From assembly GCA_017432685.1 (NCBI GenBank), contig JAFRIR010000047.1:1-64000 (forward strand): a DNA stretch of 64,000 nt, written 5' to 3'. The translations under genes and the position numbers were made by a program. Shown here one piece after another: positions 7,504-15,390 of the stretch. This stretch comes from Flexilinea sp. Its GTDB lineage: Bacteria; Chloroflexota; Anaerolineae; Anaerolineales; Anaerolineaceae. Within the stretch, counting starts at the first letter, position 1. Every line of letters begins with the position of its first letter. Below the pieces are notes generated by a model. The model ran no database searches, was not told the origin of the DNA, and saw nothing but the letters and a program-made list of their open reading frames with translations.

Positions 7504-8031
7504 TTATTTTTGAAAAGAATTAAATCGGGCGCGATCATCAAACGGTTTCTTTTTGGGAAGAACGGGGTCTGTCTCAGCGCGTCCAACCGGGAGGAAACAG
7601 ACAAGGTCATAAGTTTCCGGAACGTTTAGGATAGCCGCCATTTTGTCACAGATCCGGTCTTTGTCGGTGATGTGTCCCTCAAACCAGCAGCTCTGATAAC
7701 CGAGCGCGGTGATGGCGAGCAGCATGTTTTCGATTGCCGCGGCATAATCCTGCGTTGCGAAGCAACGGTCAGCATAAGCGATAACACGCTGCGAGAGAAC
7801 ACAGATCATTGCCGGAGCAGTCTCCCCGACCGGAGGGTTGATGACTTTATGAAGCCGGCGCAGGATTTCCGGGTCATCCACAGCGATCAATGATGTCGTT
7901 TGTTTGTTGCAGCCGGAAGGCGCAGCCAATCCGGCTTCCATGATCAGCTTCAGATCTTCCCGCGGAACGGGATCCGATTTATATTTCCCGCGGTAGGAAC
8001 GGCGGTTCAGAATGCATTCAATTGTTTCCAT
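7504..8031 (-). CDS. Nitroreductase family protein
   Basis: A 175-residue FMN-dependent oxidoreductase-like protein. The N-terminal signature IECILNRRSYRGKYKSDPVP with the FMN-contacting RRSYR, then AAPSGCNKQ near residue 37 and the C-terminal LPVGRAE are typical of small nitroreductases, which reduce nitro compounds, quinones or flavins with NAD(P)H. The physiological substrate is unknown. It is shorter than E. coli NfsB (217 residues) but within the range of the compact subfamily. A large stem-loop separates it from azlD upstream, and a MITE-like element lies directly behind its stop codon, so it is probably monocistronic. Confidence 0.85.
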   Translation of the reverse strand: METIECILNRRSYRGKYKSDPVPREDLKLIMEAGLAAPSGCNKQTTSLIAVDDPEILRRLHKVINPPVGETAPAMICVLSQRVIAYADRCFATQDYAAAIENMLLAITALGYQSCWFEGHITDKDRICDKMAAILNVPETYDLVCFLPVGRAETDPVLPKKKPFDDRARFNSFQK

Positions 8032-8053
8032 TTGACTAATTCCTCATGGAGCC

Positions 8054-8106
8054 AACGCAGCCTGTTCTGCTGACTCAAATCTGAGTCAGCGAAAACAGGC
8101 CGCGTT
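8054..8106. other. Large stem-loop between azlD and the nitroreductase gene
   Basis: The segment 8054-8076 pairs with 8083-8106 around an AAATCT loop, with inner perfect arms GCTGACTC/GAGTCAGC and outer arms GCCTGTT/AACAGGC. It starts a few bases after the azlD stop codon. There is no clear T run, so a terminator function is uncertain. Confidence 0.55.
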
Positions 8107-8109
8107 AAC

Positions 8110-8421
8110 TCAAAACACAGTTTGAATCAAAACCATATAGACAAGGGTACCGGAGAGGATGCTGAGCAGTGAATTCCGCTTCCAGGCCTGCAGACCGACT
8201 ACACAGGCAGCCGCGATCAGTTCCGGCAGGCCATACGGCGGCACTGCCAGGCTAATATCCTTCAGGCAATAGATCACCAGCATGCCGATGATCGCACTCG
8301 GCAGCACCTTGCCGAGGTAGGTGATGTAGGCCGGAGTCTGTTTCCGGAAAATCAGGAAGGGCAGAAAACGGAGAAGCACCGTAACAACTGCCATAACAGC
8401 AATAAGAACAGCCGCGTTCAT
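8110..8421 (-). CDS. azlD: Branched-chain amino acid export protein AzlD
   Basis: The small partner subunit of the AzlCD exporter, thought to move branched-chain or other amino acids (or analogues) out of the cell. The 103-residue product has four hydrophobic segments and the conserved block [11 protein letters not shown]...[19 protein letters not shown]. The ATG at 8421 overlaps the azlC stop codon in an ATGA arrangement, which indicates translational coupling and decides the start. No regulator (AzlB-like) lies nearby. A large stem-loop follows the gene. Confidence 0.88.
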   Translation of the reverse strand: MNAAVLIAVMAVVTVLLRFLPFLIFRKQTPAYITYLGKVLPSAIIGMLVIYCLKDISLAVPPYGLPELIAAACVVGLQAWKRNSLLSILSGTLVYMVLIQTVF

Positions 8422-9104
8422 ATTGTCCGCTCCTCCCTCTTCCGTAACAACGTTAGCGCCAAGGTGATGAGCAGCATGGCCGGAATCAGGAACCGCTCCG
8501 GTCCGAAGACGACAAGGCATAGGAGGGTGCCAACCAGCCCGGTCAGTGCCGGAACATGGTCATGCGTATTCAGCCACTGCTCGGTGAAAGAGGCAATGAA
8601 CAGTGCAGTCATGGAAAACTCGATCCCTGCGGTGGAAAAAGGCAATACCGCACCAAGGAGACTTCCCAGGACCGATCCGGTCACCCAGTAGCACTGGTCA
8701 AACAGCGAGACGAAAAAGCGATACTGATTCGGATCGCCCTCCGCCGGTGCGTGTCCGTCACTGAGCAGGGAGTAGGTCTCATCGGTCAGCGCAAAAATCA
8801 GGTAAGGTTTGTATTTTCCCGCATTTTTGTAGCGATCGATCATGGAAATGCTGTAAAACAGGTGCCGGGCGTTCACCATGACCGTGGTAAAGGCTGTGGT
8901 CAGGATGGAAGCTCCGCCTGAGATCAGTCCGACACCGACATACTGCATGGAGCCGGCATAAATGAAGGCGCTCATGGCAAATGCCCACAGCACACCATAG
9001 CCCGCGCTGCGCAGCAGGATCCCGAAGCCGATCCCCAGCACAACATATCCTGCCATCACCGGCAGGGATTTATAAAAAGCCTGTTTTACTACGGATTTGT
9101 TCAT
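8418..9104 (-). CDS. azlC: Branched-chain amino acid export protein AzlC
   Basis: The large membrane subunit of the AzlCD exporter (LIV-E family). The 228-residue protein has about seven membrane segments and the family signatures [25 protein letters not shown] and [14 protein letters not shown]. It is first gene of a two-gene unit with azlD, overlapping it by four bases. The substrate is inferred from family (B. subtilis azaleucine/branched-chain export). The start at 9104 fits the usual short N-terminal region ([15 protein letters not shown]). Directly upstream, in the same direction, is a RelBE-type toxin gene about 60 bases away. Confidence 0.92.
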   Translation of the reverse strand: MNKSVVKQAFYKSLPVMAGYVVLGIGFGILLRSAGYGVLWAFAMSAFIYAGSMQYVGVGLISGGASILTTAFTTVMVNARHLFYSISMIDRYKNAGKYKPYLIFALTDETYSLLSDGHAPAEGDPNQYRFFVSLFDQCYWVTGSVLGSLLGAVLPFSTAGIEFSMTALFIASFTEQWLNTHDHVPALTGLVGTLLCLVVFGPERFLIPAMLLITLALTLLRKREERTI

Positions 9105-9166
9105 TTCTTTCCGATCACTACCGGTGATGTAACGGTAGAAGGCCGGAACAATTCTTCATAGCTCAT

Positions 9167-9508
9167 CTATAATTCCATCTGATCAAGTTGTATCTTCTGA
9201 TCCATTCTGCCAAGAACAACAGCAGTGACACGAACCCGTAATTCAGACTCCATAATAATAAAATAGACAATATAATGTCCGACAATAAACTTGTGCAACC
9301 CTTTGCTGCGCCATGGTTCTATATCGGCAAGAGGTACCCTTTCCGGCATTTTATCCAGGCTCAGTATCGCAGATTCCAATCGATCTACAATTTGGTTTGC
9401 AGCTTCAGGATCTTGAAATTTTCTGAGGATATACTGAGCAATCTGAAAAACCTGCTCCTGTGCCATTGATGTAATCTCTACACTGTATTCCCTGCCCATG
9501 GAAATCAC
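9167..9508 (-). CDS. RelE/ParE-type toxin, second module
   Basis: The 113-residue protein has the RelE/ParE pattern: YSVEITSMAQEQVFQIAQYIL, then RLESAILSLDKMPERVPLAD and the C-terminal strand pair HKFIVGHYIVYFI...RVTAVVLGRMD. Its GTG start (9508) overlaps the antitoxin stop codon (GTGA) and has AGAAAG five bases upstream; an ATG at 9499 is an alternative that removes three residues. It is only distantly similar to the toxin at 4278-4625. Whether it cleaves mRNA or poisons gyrase cannot be decided here. Confidence 0.8.
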   Translation of the reverse strand: MISMGREYSVEITSMAQEQVFQIAQYILRKFQDPEAANQIVDRLESAILSLDKMPERVPLADIEPWRSKGLHKFIVGHYIVYFIIMESELRVRVTAVVLGRMDQKIQLDQMEL

Positions 9509-9804
9509 AGATTCTTTCTGATTTTACTGAATGCTTCTTTGACAGGTTTTACCTTACCGGAGACCGCCTGCTGATAACCAATTTCCATCATATCATCAAA
9601 AGCCTGCTCATCCATATCGTCAAGCATAAACGATTGCTGCGGAATGGAAAAGACAAAAGGAATGCTTTTTGTCATGATAATTTGTTTATACAAAGAATTG
9701 ATCACAACAGAAGCGGGTATTCCAAGCTGCTCCATGATCGCTTCTGCCTGTGATTTAACCTCCGGCGCCACTCGAGCCATTACATTCGCTGTTTTTACTG
9801 CCAT
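9505..9804 (-). CDS. RelB/DinJ-type antitoxin, second module
   Basis: The 99-residue protein has the ribbon-helix-helix half (TANVMARVAPEVKSQAEAI, LGIPASVVINSLYKQIIM) and an acidic toxin-binding half (LDDMDEQAFDDMMEIGY). It is clearly related to the antitoxin at 4655-4969, with the same LGIP-x-SVVIN core. An AGGAGG site lies ten bases before the ATG. It overlaps the toxin gene, and its promoter carries a perfect inverted repeat that is likely the autoregulatory operator. Confidence 0.88.
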   Translation of the reverse strand: MAVKTANVMARVAPEVKSQAEAIMEQLGIPASVVINSLYKQIIMTKSIPFVFSIPQQSFMLDDMDEQAFDDMMEIGYQQAVSGKVKPVKEAFSKIRKNL

Positions 9805-9826
9805 ATTTGATGATCCTCCTGCTCTA

Positions 9827-9862
9827 ATTATACAACATTTGTATTGCTATAATCAATACAAA
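9827..9862 (-). promoter_or_regulatory. Promoter with palindromic operator of the second RelBE-type module
   Basis: On the minus strand TTGATT (9856-9851) and TATAAT (9832-9827) are 18 bases apart. A perfect inverted repeat, TTTGTATTG (9838-9846) and CAATACAAA (9854-9862) around CTATAAT, covers the -35 box and spacer, and a second pair ATACAA/TTGTAT sits towards the -10. This is the layout expected for repression by the RelB-type antitoxin. Confidence 0.7.
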
Positions 9863-9908
9863 CTCAATAATAATTCGAAGGTAACAGTCTTATTTGCCAA
9901 TCTTTTGA

Positions 9909-10361
9909 TCAAAGCTCCTTCAGCATTTGGACAGGGTTTTCAGCCGCTTTCACCTTATCAAAGGCCTTGATGATGGTTCCCTCTTCATCGATCAGGTAGG
10001 TCGAACGGACAATTCCCATGGTCGTTTTCCCGTACATTTTCTTTTCCTTCCAGACGTCATAAGCCTTGATGACTTCCAGCTCCGTATCGGAAAGCAGTGT
10101 AAAAGGCAGGCCGTATTTCTCCTCAAATTTTTTGTGAGAAGCAACACTGTCTTTGCTCACGCCCAGGATGACCGCTCCCTTTTCCCGGAACTGAGGAAAA
10201 AGCTCTCCGAAGGTACAGGCCTGGCTGGTGCAGCCGGAGGTCATATCCTTTGGATAAAAATACAGGACGACCTTTTGTCCTTTGTAATCCGATAAACTTC
10301 TCATCTCCCCGTTCTGGTCCGGCAGGGAGAATTCCGGCGCTTTGGTTCCAACTTCCAGCAT
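9909..10361 (-). CDS. bcp: Thiol peroxidase of the BCP/PrxQ family
   Basis: A peroxiredoxin that reduces hydrogen peroxide and organic hydroperoxides using thioredoxin-type donors. The active site YFYPKDMTSGCTSQAC gives a peroxidatic Cys44 and a resolving Cys49 five residues on, the atypical two-Cys arrangement of BCP. Length (150 residues) is normal. The ATG at 10361 follows a GGAG site and starts at MLEVGTKAPEF, the family's usual N-terminus. It is 26 bases downstream of ychF in the same direction, so the two may be co-transcribed. Confidence 0.93.
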   Translation of the reverse strand: MLEVGTKAPEFSLPDQNGEMRSLSDYKGQKVVLYFYPKDMTSGCTSQACTFGELFPQFREKGAVILGVSKDSVASHKKFEEKYGLPFTLLSDTELEVIKAYDVWKEKKMYGKTTMGIVRSTYLIDEEGTIIKAFDKVKAAENPVQMLKEL

Positions 10362-10386
10362 GATCTTATCTCCTGATCTCAGTCTG

Positions 10387-11460
10387 TTATTTCGATACAT
10401 TGAAGCGGATGTTGAGAATATCTCCGTCTTTGACCGGATATTCTTTGCCTTCCAGACGCAATTTTCCCTTGGCTTTCGCTTCGTTCATGGAACCAAGCTC
10501 CATCAGGTCATCGTAGGCGATCACCTCCGCACGGATAAAGCCCTTCTGCAGGTCGGTGTGGATCACACCGGCAGCTTCCGGTGCAGTCGCATGGCGGGAG
10601 GTGGTCCAGGCTCGGCATTCATCCGCCCCGGCAGTGAAGAAGGACTGCTGGTCCAGCAGGTCATAGGAAAGCTTGATCACCTGTTTGAGCGCCAGCTCGG
10701 TGATGCCGTATTCTTCCATGAACATCTCCGCATCCTCTTCCGGCAGCTGGGCAATTTCCATTTCGATCTTGCCGCGGATGGCGGAGATCATGGTCTCCGG
10801 TCCCTGTTCCGGGACAGCCGGCGCATCCTGGGTCTCATCCAGGTTCAGCAGGATCAGGATCGGTTTGAGGGAGAGCATACCGAAACCGGAAAGGGAACGC
10901 TTTTCTTCATCGGTAAGCCCGAGCGAGCGCAGCGGCTTTTCTTCACTGAGGCATTCGTGCATCCTGTCAAACAGTTCGATTTCCCGGTCGATGACAGCTT
11001 TATCCCGGCCGCCGCCCTTTTTCTTTTCGTCATGCAGCCGTTCCAGACGACGCTCCACAGAAATCGTGTCATTCAGGATAAAATCAGATTCCATAGATTC
11101 AATATCTCGGAGCGGGTCAATGGAACCGTTGGGATGGACGACATTTTCATTTTCGAAGCAGCGGACGACATGGATAAAGCCATCCATCTGCGCCAGTTTA
11201 TTCAGCAGTTCACCGGAAATACCGGACTTGGCGCTTCCGTCCAAACCGGAAATATCATCATAGGTGACTTTTGCATAGATGGTTTTCTTCGGGTTGAACA
11301 TTTCCGCCAGTTTGTCAACGCGCTCATCCGGGACGTCAACAACGGCTTCGTGAACTTCTATTTTTCCGGTAACCGTACCCGTGGGCTGAGTGCCGCGGGT
11401 CAGTGCATTAAAAATCGTGGTTTTTCCGCTTTGGGGCAGACCGACAATACCTAATTTCAT
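10387..11460 (-). CDS. ychF: Redox-regulated P-loop ATPase/GTPase YchF
   Basis: A universally conserved Obg-family P-loop NTPase that associates with ribosomes and prefers ATP. The P-loop GLPQSGKTT (residues 7-15) differs from the usual GLPNVGKST at the N/V positions. The specificity motif NLDE (in ILLNLDE) matches the NxxE form that gives YchF its ATP preference. The C-terminal TGS-like domain (AWTTSRHATAPEAAGVIHTDL...GFIRAEVIAYDDL) ends the protein. At 357 residues the length is normal. It precedes the BCP-type peroxiredoxin; YchF is itself linked to oxidative stress in other bacteria. Confidence 0.95.
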   Translation of the reverse strand: MKLGIVGLPQSGKTTIFNALTRGTQPTGTVTGKIEVHEAVVDVPDERVDKLAEMFNPKKTIYAKVTYDDISGLDGSAKSGISGELLNKLAQMDGFIHVVRCFENENVVHPNGSIDPLRDIESMESDFILNDTISVERRLERLHDEKKKGGGRDKAVIDREIELFDRMHECLSEEKPLRSLGLTDEEKRSLSGFGMLSLKPILILLNLDETQDAPAVPEQGPETMISAIRGKIEMEIAQLPEEDAEMFMEEYGITELALKQVIKLSYDLLDQQSFFTAGADECRAWTTSRHATAPEAAGVIHTDLQKGFIRAEVIAYDDLMELGSMNEAKAKGKLRLEGKEYPVKDGDILNIRFNVSK

Positions 11461-11569
11461 GGATCACTTGCTCCTTACATCTTGTCTTGTTCGCGTCTAA
11501 TTATAATGCGGTTAGTTCCTTCCGTGAGGCAATGGGGACGGTTTTCCGTCATTTTTTCGGGTCGAATCC

Positions 11570-11597
11570 TTGACGGCATGGAATTTCGGTATAAAAT
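11570..11597 (+). promoter_or_regulatory. Promoter of tRNA-Leu
   Basis: TTGACG (11570-11575) and TAAAAT (11592-11597) are 16 bases apart, 14 bases before the mature 5' end of the tRNA. A REP-like GGGGACGGTT motif lies just upstream at about 11534. Confidence 0.65.
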
Positions 11598-11611
11598 AGA
11601 ATTAGTGTTGA

Positions 11612-11692
11612 GCCGAAGTGGCGGAACTGGCAGACGCGCACGACTCAAAATCGTGTACCTTGTGTATGTGGGTTCGATTCCCACCTTCGGCA
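11612..11692 (+). tRNA. tRNA-Leu (anticodon CAA)
   Basis: The acceptor arms GCCGAAG and CTTCGGC pair perfectly, the T-loop region GGTTCGATTCC is canonical, and the anticodon stem CACGA/TCGTG encloses CTCAAAA, giving anticodon CAA (codon UUG). A long variable arm confirms a class II tRNA. The CCA end is not encoded. The gene has its own promoter and a terminator six bases downstream. Confidence 0.95.
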
Positions 11693-11697
11693 CTGAC

Positions 11698-11732
11698 AAA
11701 ATAAAAACCCGCGAAACGCGGGTTTTTATTTT
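11698..11732. terminator. Bidirectional terminator after tRNA-Leu
   Basis: AAAATAAAAACCCGCG (11698-11713) pairs perfectly with CGCGGGTTTTTATTTT (11717-11732) around AAA. It ends tRNA transcription and also the convergent membrane-protein gene at 11749. Confidence 0.92.
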
Positions 11733-11748
11733 GTCAGCATTCAGACAG

Positions 11749-11994
11749 TTATTTTGATTTCTTCCTGCCAAAAACCAAAAGGATCACCCCACCGAGCGCC
11801 ATGACCAGAACAACGACAAGCATCATCTGTTCTTCGGTCGTTTTGGGCACTTTCAGTATAGCAGGCACATTGTAAAGGGCACCGGCAATCAGGACGATCC
11901 CCAACAACCCGGGGAAGCCGAATTTTTCAGGCTCATTTTCCGGCTGCTCAGAGCCAGTTTGCGTCTGCGTTTTCTTCTTCGGTTCCGTCTTCAT
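11749..11994 (-). CDS. Small two-span membrane protein
   Basis: The 81-residue product has a polar, Thr/Gln/Glu-rich N-terminus (MKTEPKKKTQTQTGSEQPEN) and two hydrophobic segments near residues 28-47 and 57-75, ending in a basic GRKKSK. No family is recognised. Its first 47 bases overlap the end of the zinc-ribbon membrane protein gene in another frame, so the two are probably translated from one mRNA; the exact start is uncertain because no strong ribosome binding site precedes it. A bidirectional terminator follows. Confidence 0.5.
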   Translation of the reverse strand: MKTEPKKKTQTQTGSEQPENEPEKFGFPGLLGIVLIAGALYNVPAILKVPKTTEEQMMLVVVLVMALGGVILLVFGRKKSK

Positions 11995-12724
11995 TGATCA
12001 GCCTGTTTTCTGTGGTATCAGGTTCCTGCGGCACTTCATCATTAACATCTGCCGGTTCAGCATCTGCTTCCAGTTCAGAGGTCTCATCAGCTTCATCACC
12101 GCTGGCTTCGGGTCCTGTCTCTTCTCCGGCAGCTTCGGGAAGCGCTTCTGAATTTTCATCACGCTCCGCGGCAGTGCCGGTTTCTCCAGAAACTTCCGTA
12201 TTATCCGTTTCAGTCTGTTCTTCAGTCTCGTCTTCATCCGGGAGATGACGAAGCTTGCGCCAGCCTTTCTTGATCAGCGGCCAGGCCATCAACAGACCGG
12301 CAGCCAGCCAGATGACCTGCGCCCCATAAGCCAGCGCGGTATTGACTGTCTGACCTTCAGCTTCTGCCGCTTTGATTTGACGGTTGATGTCAAAACATCC
12401 CGTGATGGCATAGTAGATCAGGTAAAGGCCCAGCCAGGGCATGACCCGGCGGAACCCGTTTTCCTGTTTTTTCTGCTTTTTTGGCTGTTCCGGTACAGCC
12501 GCCGCACGGTTGGCAGCAAGCTCCTCTTCCGTTTCCTGTGCCGTAAAGGAATCAGGATCAACACCCTTGTGAAGGGGCATGCCGCAATATTTGCAGACAG
12601 CAAGGTTTTCCGTGTTCGGCTCCAGACAATTCGGACAGATATCCAGATTTGCGTATTCTTCAGTTTCTTCTGTATTGTCCAATCCGGGATTTTCATCAGA
12701 AACGGATTTTTCGTTTTTTTCCAT
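11948..12724 (-). CDS. Zinc-ribbon membrane protein with acidic tail
   Basis: The 258-residue protein begins with a zinc ribbon of two CxxC knuckles (ICPNCLEP near residue 30, VCKYCGMP near 44). Two hydrophobic segments follow, around residues 92-110 and 130-150, and then a Glu/Asp/Thr-rich tail of about 90 residues to the end. Zinc-ribbon membrane proteins are common in this kind of genome, but their function is generally unknown. A second zinc-ribbon protein lies close by at 13423-13926. The overlap with the 81-residue membrane protein downstream suggests a two-gene unit. Confidence 0.7.
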   Translation of the reverse strand: MEKNEKSVSDENPGLDNTEETEEYANLDICPNCLEPNTENLAVCKYCGMPLHKGVDPDSFTAQETEEELAANRAAAVPEQPKKQKKQENGFRRVMPWLGLYLIYYAITGCFDINRQIKAAEAEGQTVNTALAYGAQVIWLAAGLLMAWPLIKKGWRKLRHLPDEDETEEQTETDNTEVSGETGTAAERDENSEALPEAAGEETGPEASGDEADETSELEADAEPADVNDEVPQEPDTTENRLINEDGTEEENADANWL

Positions 12725-12757
12725 AATTTTGTTTTCCTTCTTTATTTACTACGTTAT

Positions 12758-13161
12758 TTATATTGTCATTACACATTTTTCACTATATCCAGCAAGGAGT
12801 TTATCATGTGTAATAAATATCATTTCTTCAACTTTTGCCTGAGAAATCAATAATTTATCAAAAGGATCATTATGTTGAGGTTCATTATTACTCCGATGTA
12901 AATTACTTACAGCCAAGACATGATCATATTCTATAGACAAAGGGATAAACCCGGCATTAAAACATTCATTTAGAAATTTTTGACCACTAACTGGCATTTT
13001 CTGCGGATTTTTCTCATGTTTTATTACGACTTCCCAAACTGATGCAATGCTGAAAAAAAAGCATTTTCTCTGTTATTTATAAGGTCCAGTATCTTTTCCG
13101 GTATCTTGTTTTCTTCACTCATTGCCCAGAATAAAATATGAGTATCCAACAAGTATCTCAT
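12758..13161 (-). pseudogene. VapC-type PIN-domain toxin, frameshifted
   Basis: The N-terminal half, from ATG 13161, reads MRYLLDTHILFWAMSEENKI, and the C-terminal half reads VWEVVIKHEKN...NDPFDKLLISQA...ITHDKLLAGY. Together they are a PIN-domain ribonuclease of the Sll0205-like class, with the acidic residues in LLDTH, NDPFD and ITHD. The halves are in different frames and join at a run of eight A bases (13053-13060) where nine would restore the frame. The start overlaps the antitoxin stop (ATGA), so the locus was a normal toxin-antitoxin pair. It could be a true mutation, phase variation, ribosomal slippage or a sequencing error. Confidence 0.8.
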
Positions 13162-13406
13162 TCGTTATCTCCGCTGAATAAAGAGGCAATCTCACTATTT
13201 AAATCATCAAAATGTTCGTCAAAATCATCCGGCAGATTGAAATCTGACAGTCCCGTTCTTTTGAATGGTGCAGCCTTTTGCTTCATATCCTTATTCTCTG
13301 ATCTGTTGGAATTATTACTTATCATCCGTAGAAAATCTACTGCCATCAGTTGCTTTTTTTGAGGCATTTTTTCCAGGAGTACTGTTGCTTCTTCAATTAG
13401 TGTCAT
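13158..13406 (-). CDS. Antitoxin of the VapC-type module, DUF2281-like
   Basis: The 82-residue protein starts with a helix (LIEEATVLLEKMPQKKQLMAVDFLRMI) and ends with LSDFNLPDDFDEHFDDL, the acidic pattern found in DUF2281-type antitoxins that pair with PIN toxins. A GGGAG site precedes the ATG. It overlaps the broken toxin gene by four bases. With the toxin frameshifted, it may survive as a relic or may still neutralise related toxins encoded elsewhere; that is inference. Confidence 0.65.
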   Translation of the reverse strand: MTLIEEATVLLEKMPQKKQLMAVDFLRMISNNSNRSENKDMKQKAAPFKRTGLSDFNLPDDFDEHFDDLNSEIASLFSGDNE

Positions 13407-13422
13407 AATTTTTTCTCCCTAA

Positions 13423-13926
13423 TTAGATGATTATAAGTCCAAGAACGATGATCAGAATAATCAACAGCGCCAATGTGAGACATCCCGCGGACTTTTTTGA
13501 CGGTCCGGGACGAGGACCGGGGTTCCTGTGCGGAGAACCGGGACCGAAACGCGGGTCATCCCCTTCCAAACCGATGTTCGGAAGTTTGATGCCGCCGGCG
13601 CCAACTTTCTTTAAGGTTGAAGCAGCCGAACCGGTCAAAATCGTTCCCGCAAGAGCAGCAGCTTTTTCGACCGGGTCATTGATGCGGATCGTCTGCCCGT
13701 TTGGCAGGTTCACGTTAACATGCTGGTCATTTTTACTGTCCAGATTGAACTCGACGAGATCCTTCTCACGGTTAGCCTCAATCCAGGCCTCCCGGTCAAG
13801 CTTTGCCTGTTCCCGGGGATCGATGGACCCTTCGGGAATCGTTTCTTCATCAAAACCCATCCCGCAGTAATCACAGATTCGGTTTTCGGGAGCGTTCGGC
13901 CCGCCGCAATGCGTGCATTCTTTCAT
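13423..13926 (-). CDS. Zinc-ribbon protein with C-terminal membrane anchor
   Basis: The 167-residue protein has a zinc ribbon at the N-terminus (ECTHCGG and ICDYCGMGF), an acidic helix-rich middle, a Gly/Pro/Arg-rich linker (FGPGSPHRNPGPRPGP), and a single hydrophobic C-terminal segment (LTLALLIILIIVLGLIII). It is therefore probably tail-anchored with the ribbon in the cytoplasm. The ATG at 13926 has an AAGGAGG site and overlaps the stop codon of the upstream gene (ATGA). The family is not recognised. It appears to be the third gene in an operon with holB and the 101-residue gene. Confidence 0.7.
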   Translation of the reverse strand: MKECTHCGGPNAPENRICDYCGMGFDEETIPEGSIDPREQAKLDREAWIEANREKDLVEFNLDSKNDQHVNVNLPNGQTIRINDPVEKAAALAGTILTGSAASTLKKVGAGGIKLPNIGLEGDDPRFGPGSPHRNPGPRPGPSKKSAGCLTLALLIILIIVLGLIII

Positions 13927-14228
13927 GAAAAGCCTCCTTCCCATTGGTTTTCACGGGGATAAAGCTGTTCTTCACAGAAAAACTGTGTGCCGTCGGTAAC
14001 ATAGCCATAAAAGATTTCCGTTTTGCGTCCCCCGGAGACATAGAACTGGAGCATTCCTCTGGAAAGAATAAACTGCAGCTTCTGGTCTGCCTGCTCGTTG
14101 ACATAAAAACAGATCAAGGGTCTGCCATCCTCCACCATCAGCACTCCATAGGAGAAACCGTGATAGGCAGGATGCTGAGGAACCCCTTCCATGTCAAAAA
14201 TGTTATCATATAAATCTTCAAATTCCAT
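13923..14228 (-). CDS. Hypothetical protein of the holB operon
   Basis: The 101-residue protein has no signal peptide or membrane segment and looks like a small alpha/beta fold (FSYGVLMVEDGRPLICFYVN, then LQFILSRGMLQFYVSGG). The ATG at 14228 has GAGGAA at a good distance; a GTG at 14240 that overlaps the holB stop is an alternative. It overlaps the following zinc-ribbon gene by four bases. I do not recognise a family. The tight packing behind holB suggests co-expression rather than a shared function. Confidence 0.65.
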   Translation of the reverse strand: MEFEDLYDNIFDMEGVPQHPAYHGFSYGVLMVEDGRPLICFYVNEQADQKLQFILSRGMLQFYVSGGRKTEIFYGYVTDGTQFFCEEQLYPRENQWEGGFS

Positions 14229-14236
14229 GAATTTCC

Positions 14237-15238
14237 TCACAGGTTCGGAAGGTTCAGCAGCAGGTTCTCTGCCAGCAGCTGAAGGTTGGCATTGGCGTTC
14301 AGATAGGTGATCATGCGGTTGATCTCGCTCAGCGTCTTCCGGAACACCTCCGGATCACCTTTGGCAGCCAGCTTTTCCAGCTCATCCTTCAATTCCAAAA
14401 AACTGATGGGCGGATCTGCTTCCTGCCCGGAAGCGGAAAGGAGCAGCAGATCCCGGAAGAGCGACTGCCAGACCTGAAGGATCTCCCGCAAAACCGGGCG
14501 CTTTTTGACATCCTTGAACGCCGCAGCGTAAGCAAAGCGCTGCAGCGTGTCCGCGCTCAGGAGCTCCACACCATCTGAGGCAATACTCACAATGCGGTCC
14601 GCCTCATCCGGATCGTCCGCCAGGCGCAGTGCATAACCCGGACGGCCGGCAGACATATGCGCCAGCCGAAGGGCGTCCGAACGGAGCATCATGCGGGAGC
14701 TTTCCAGCCTGTCCGCCAGTTCGTTCAGCGCCATCGGGCGCAGACGGATAACCTCACAGCGGGAGCTGATGGTGGGGAGCAGCGCATTTTCGTTGCTGGC
14801 GGTCAGCATCAGTTTCGAGAGCGGAGTTGGCTCTTCCAGTGTTTTGAGGAGGGCATTTTGCGCGTTGATGTTGGCTTCTTCAAAACGCAGGAACAGCGCT
14901 GTCCTCCAGGGGGCAGCATAAGGCTGCATGTTGAGATTATGCTGGATCTCCCGGACCGTATCGATCTTCAGCGTTTCGCCCTGTCCTGCCGACTGACCAA
15001 TAAACAAATCGGTGTGCTGCAGCTTGCTGAGCTGTTTGCAGTTCCGGCAGCTGCCGCAAAACTCACCGGGTTCCGGCGGATCCTGACAGTAAAGCGCTTT
15101 GATAAAAGCCAGGGCAAGCGTCCTTCTGCCGATGCCGGGAGCGCCCGTAAAAAGATACGCATGGCGTGTCAAACCGCCTGCGATGTGTTTTTTCAGCAGG
15201 GCTTCCGCCCATTCATGTCCCCAGACATCCCAGCTCAT
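14237..15238 (-). CDS. holB: DNA polymerase III delta' subunit
   Basis: A clamp-loader subunit (AAA+ fold) that helps load the beta clamp during replication. The N-terminus has the collapsed P-loop GAPGIGRRT (residues 32-40) with Arg replacing the catalytic Lys, as expected for a delta' subunit that does not hydrolyse ATP. A four-cysteine zinc module (C-x11-CGSCRNC) follows, then EEANINAQNALLKTLEEP and the sensor-1 block NENALLPTISSRCEVI, both diagnostic of HolB. At 333 residues it is of normal size. It is first gene of a three-gene unit, and a heptad-array spacer separates it from secA upstream. Confidence 0.93.
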   Translation of the reverse strand: MSWDVWGHEWAEALLKKHIAGGLTRHAYLFTGAPGIGRRTLALAFIKALYCQDPPEPGEFCGSCRNCKQLSKLQHTDLFIGQSAGQGETLKIDTVREIQHNLNMQPYAAPWRTALFLRFEEANINAQNALLKTLEEPTPLSKLMLTASNENALLPTISSRCEVIRLRPMALNELADRLESSRMMLRSDALRLAHMSAGRPGYALRLADDPDEADRIVSIASDGVELLSADTLQRFAYAAAFKDVKKRPVLREILQVWQSLFRDLLLLSASGQEADPPISFLELKDELEKLAAKGDPEVFRKTLSEINRMITYLNANANLQLLAENLLLNLPNL

Positions 15239-15246
15239 AGGTTTTA

Positions 15247-15390
15247 TCTAAAGAGTAAAGAGTAAGTAGTAAGGAATAAGGAAAAAAAACTGATTTTTAA
15301 CACTTGACTCCTACTTTTTACTCCTGACTCCTGTTTCCTCATTCCTCATTATCTATCAACTAATAACTATCAACTAACAACTAACTACTA
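15247..15390 (-). repeat. Heptad-array spacer between secA and holB
   Basis: Read on the coding strand, 13 heptads follow in unbroken register from the secA stop codon (15390 down to 15300): TAGTAGT, TAGTTGT, TAGTTGA and so on, drifting to TGAGGAA. After a short centre with a T run, five more units of the opposite, pyrimidine-rich type (CCTTACT-like, 15281-15247) lead into the holB start. The two parts are roughly complementary. Confidence 0.85.
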
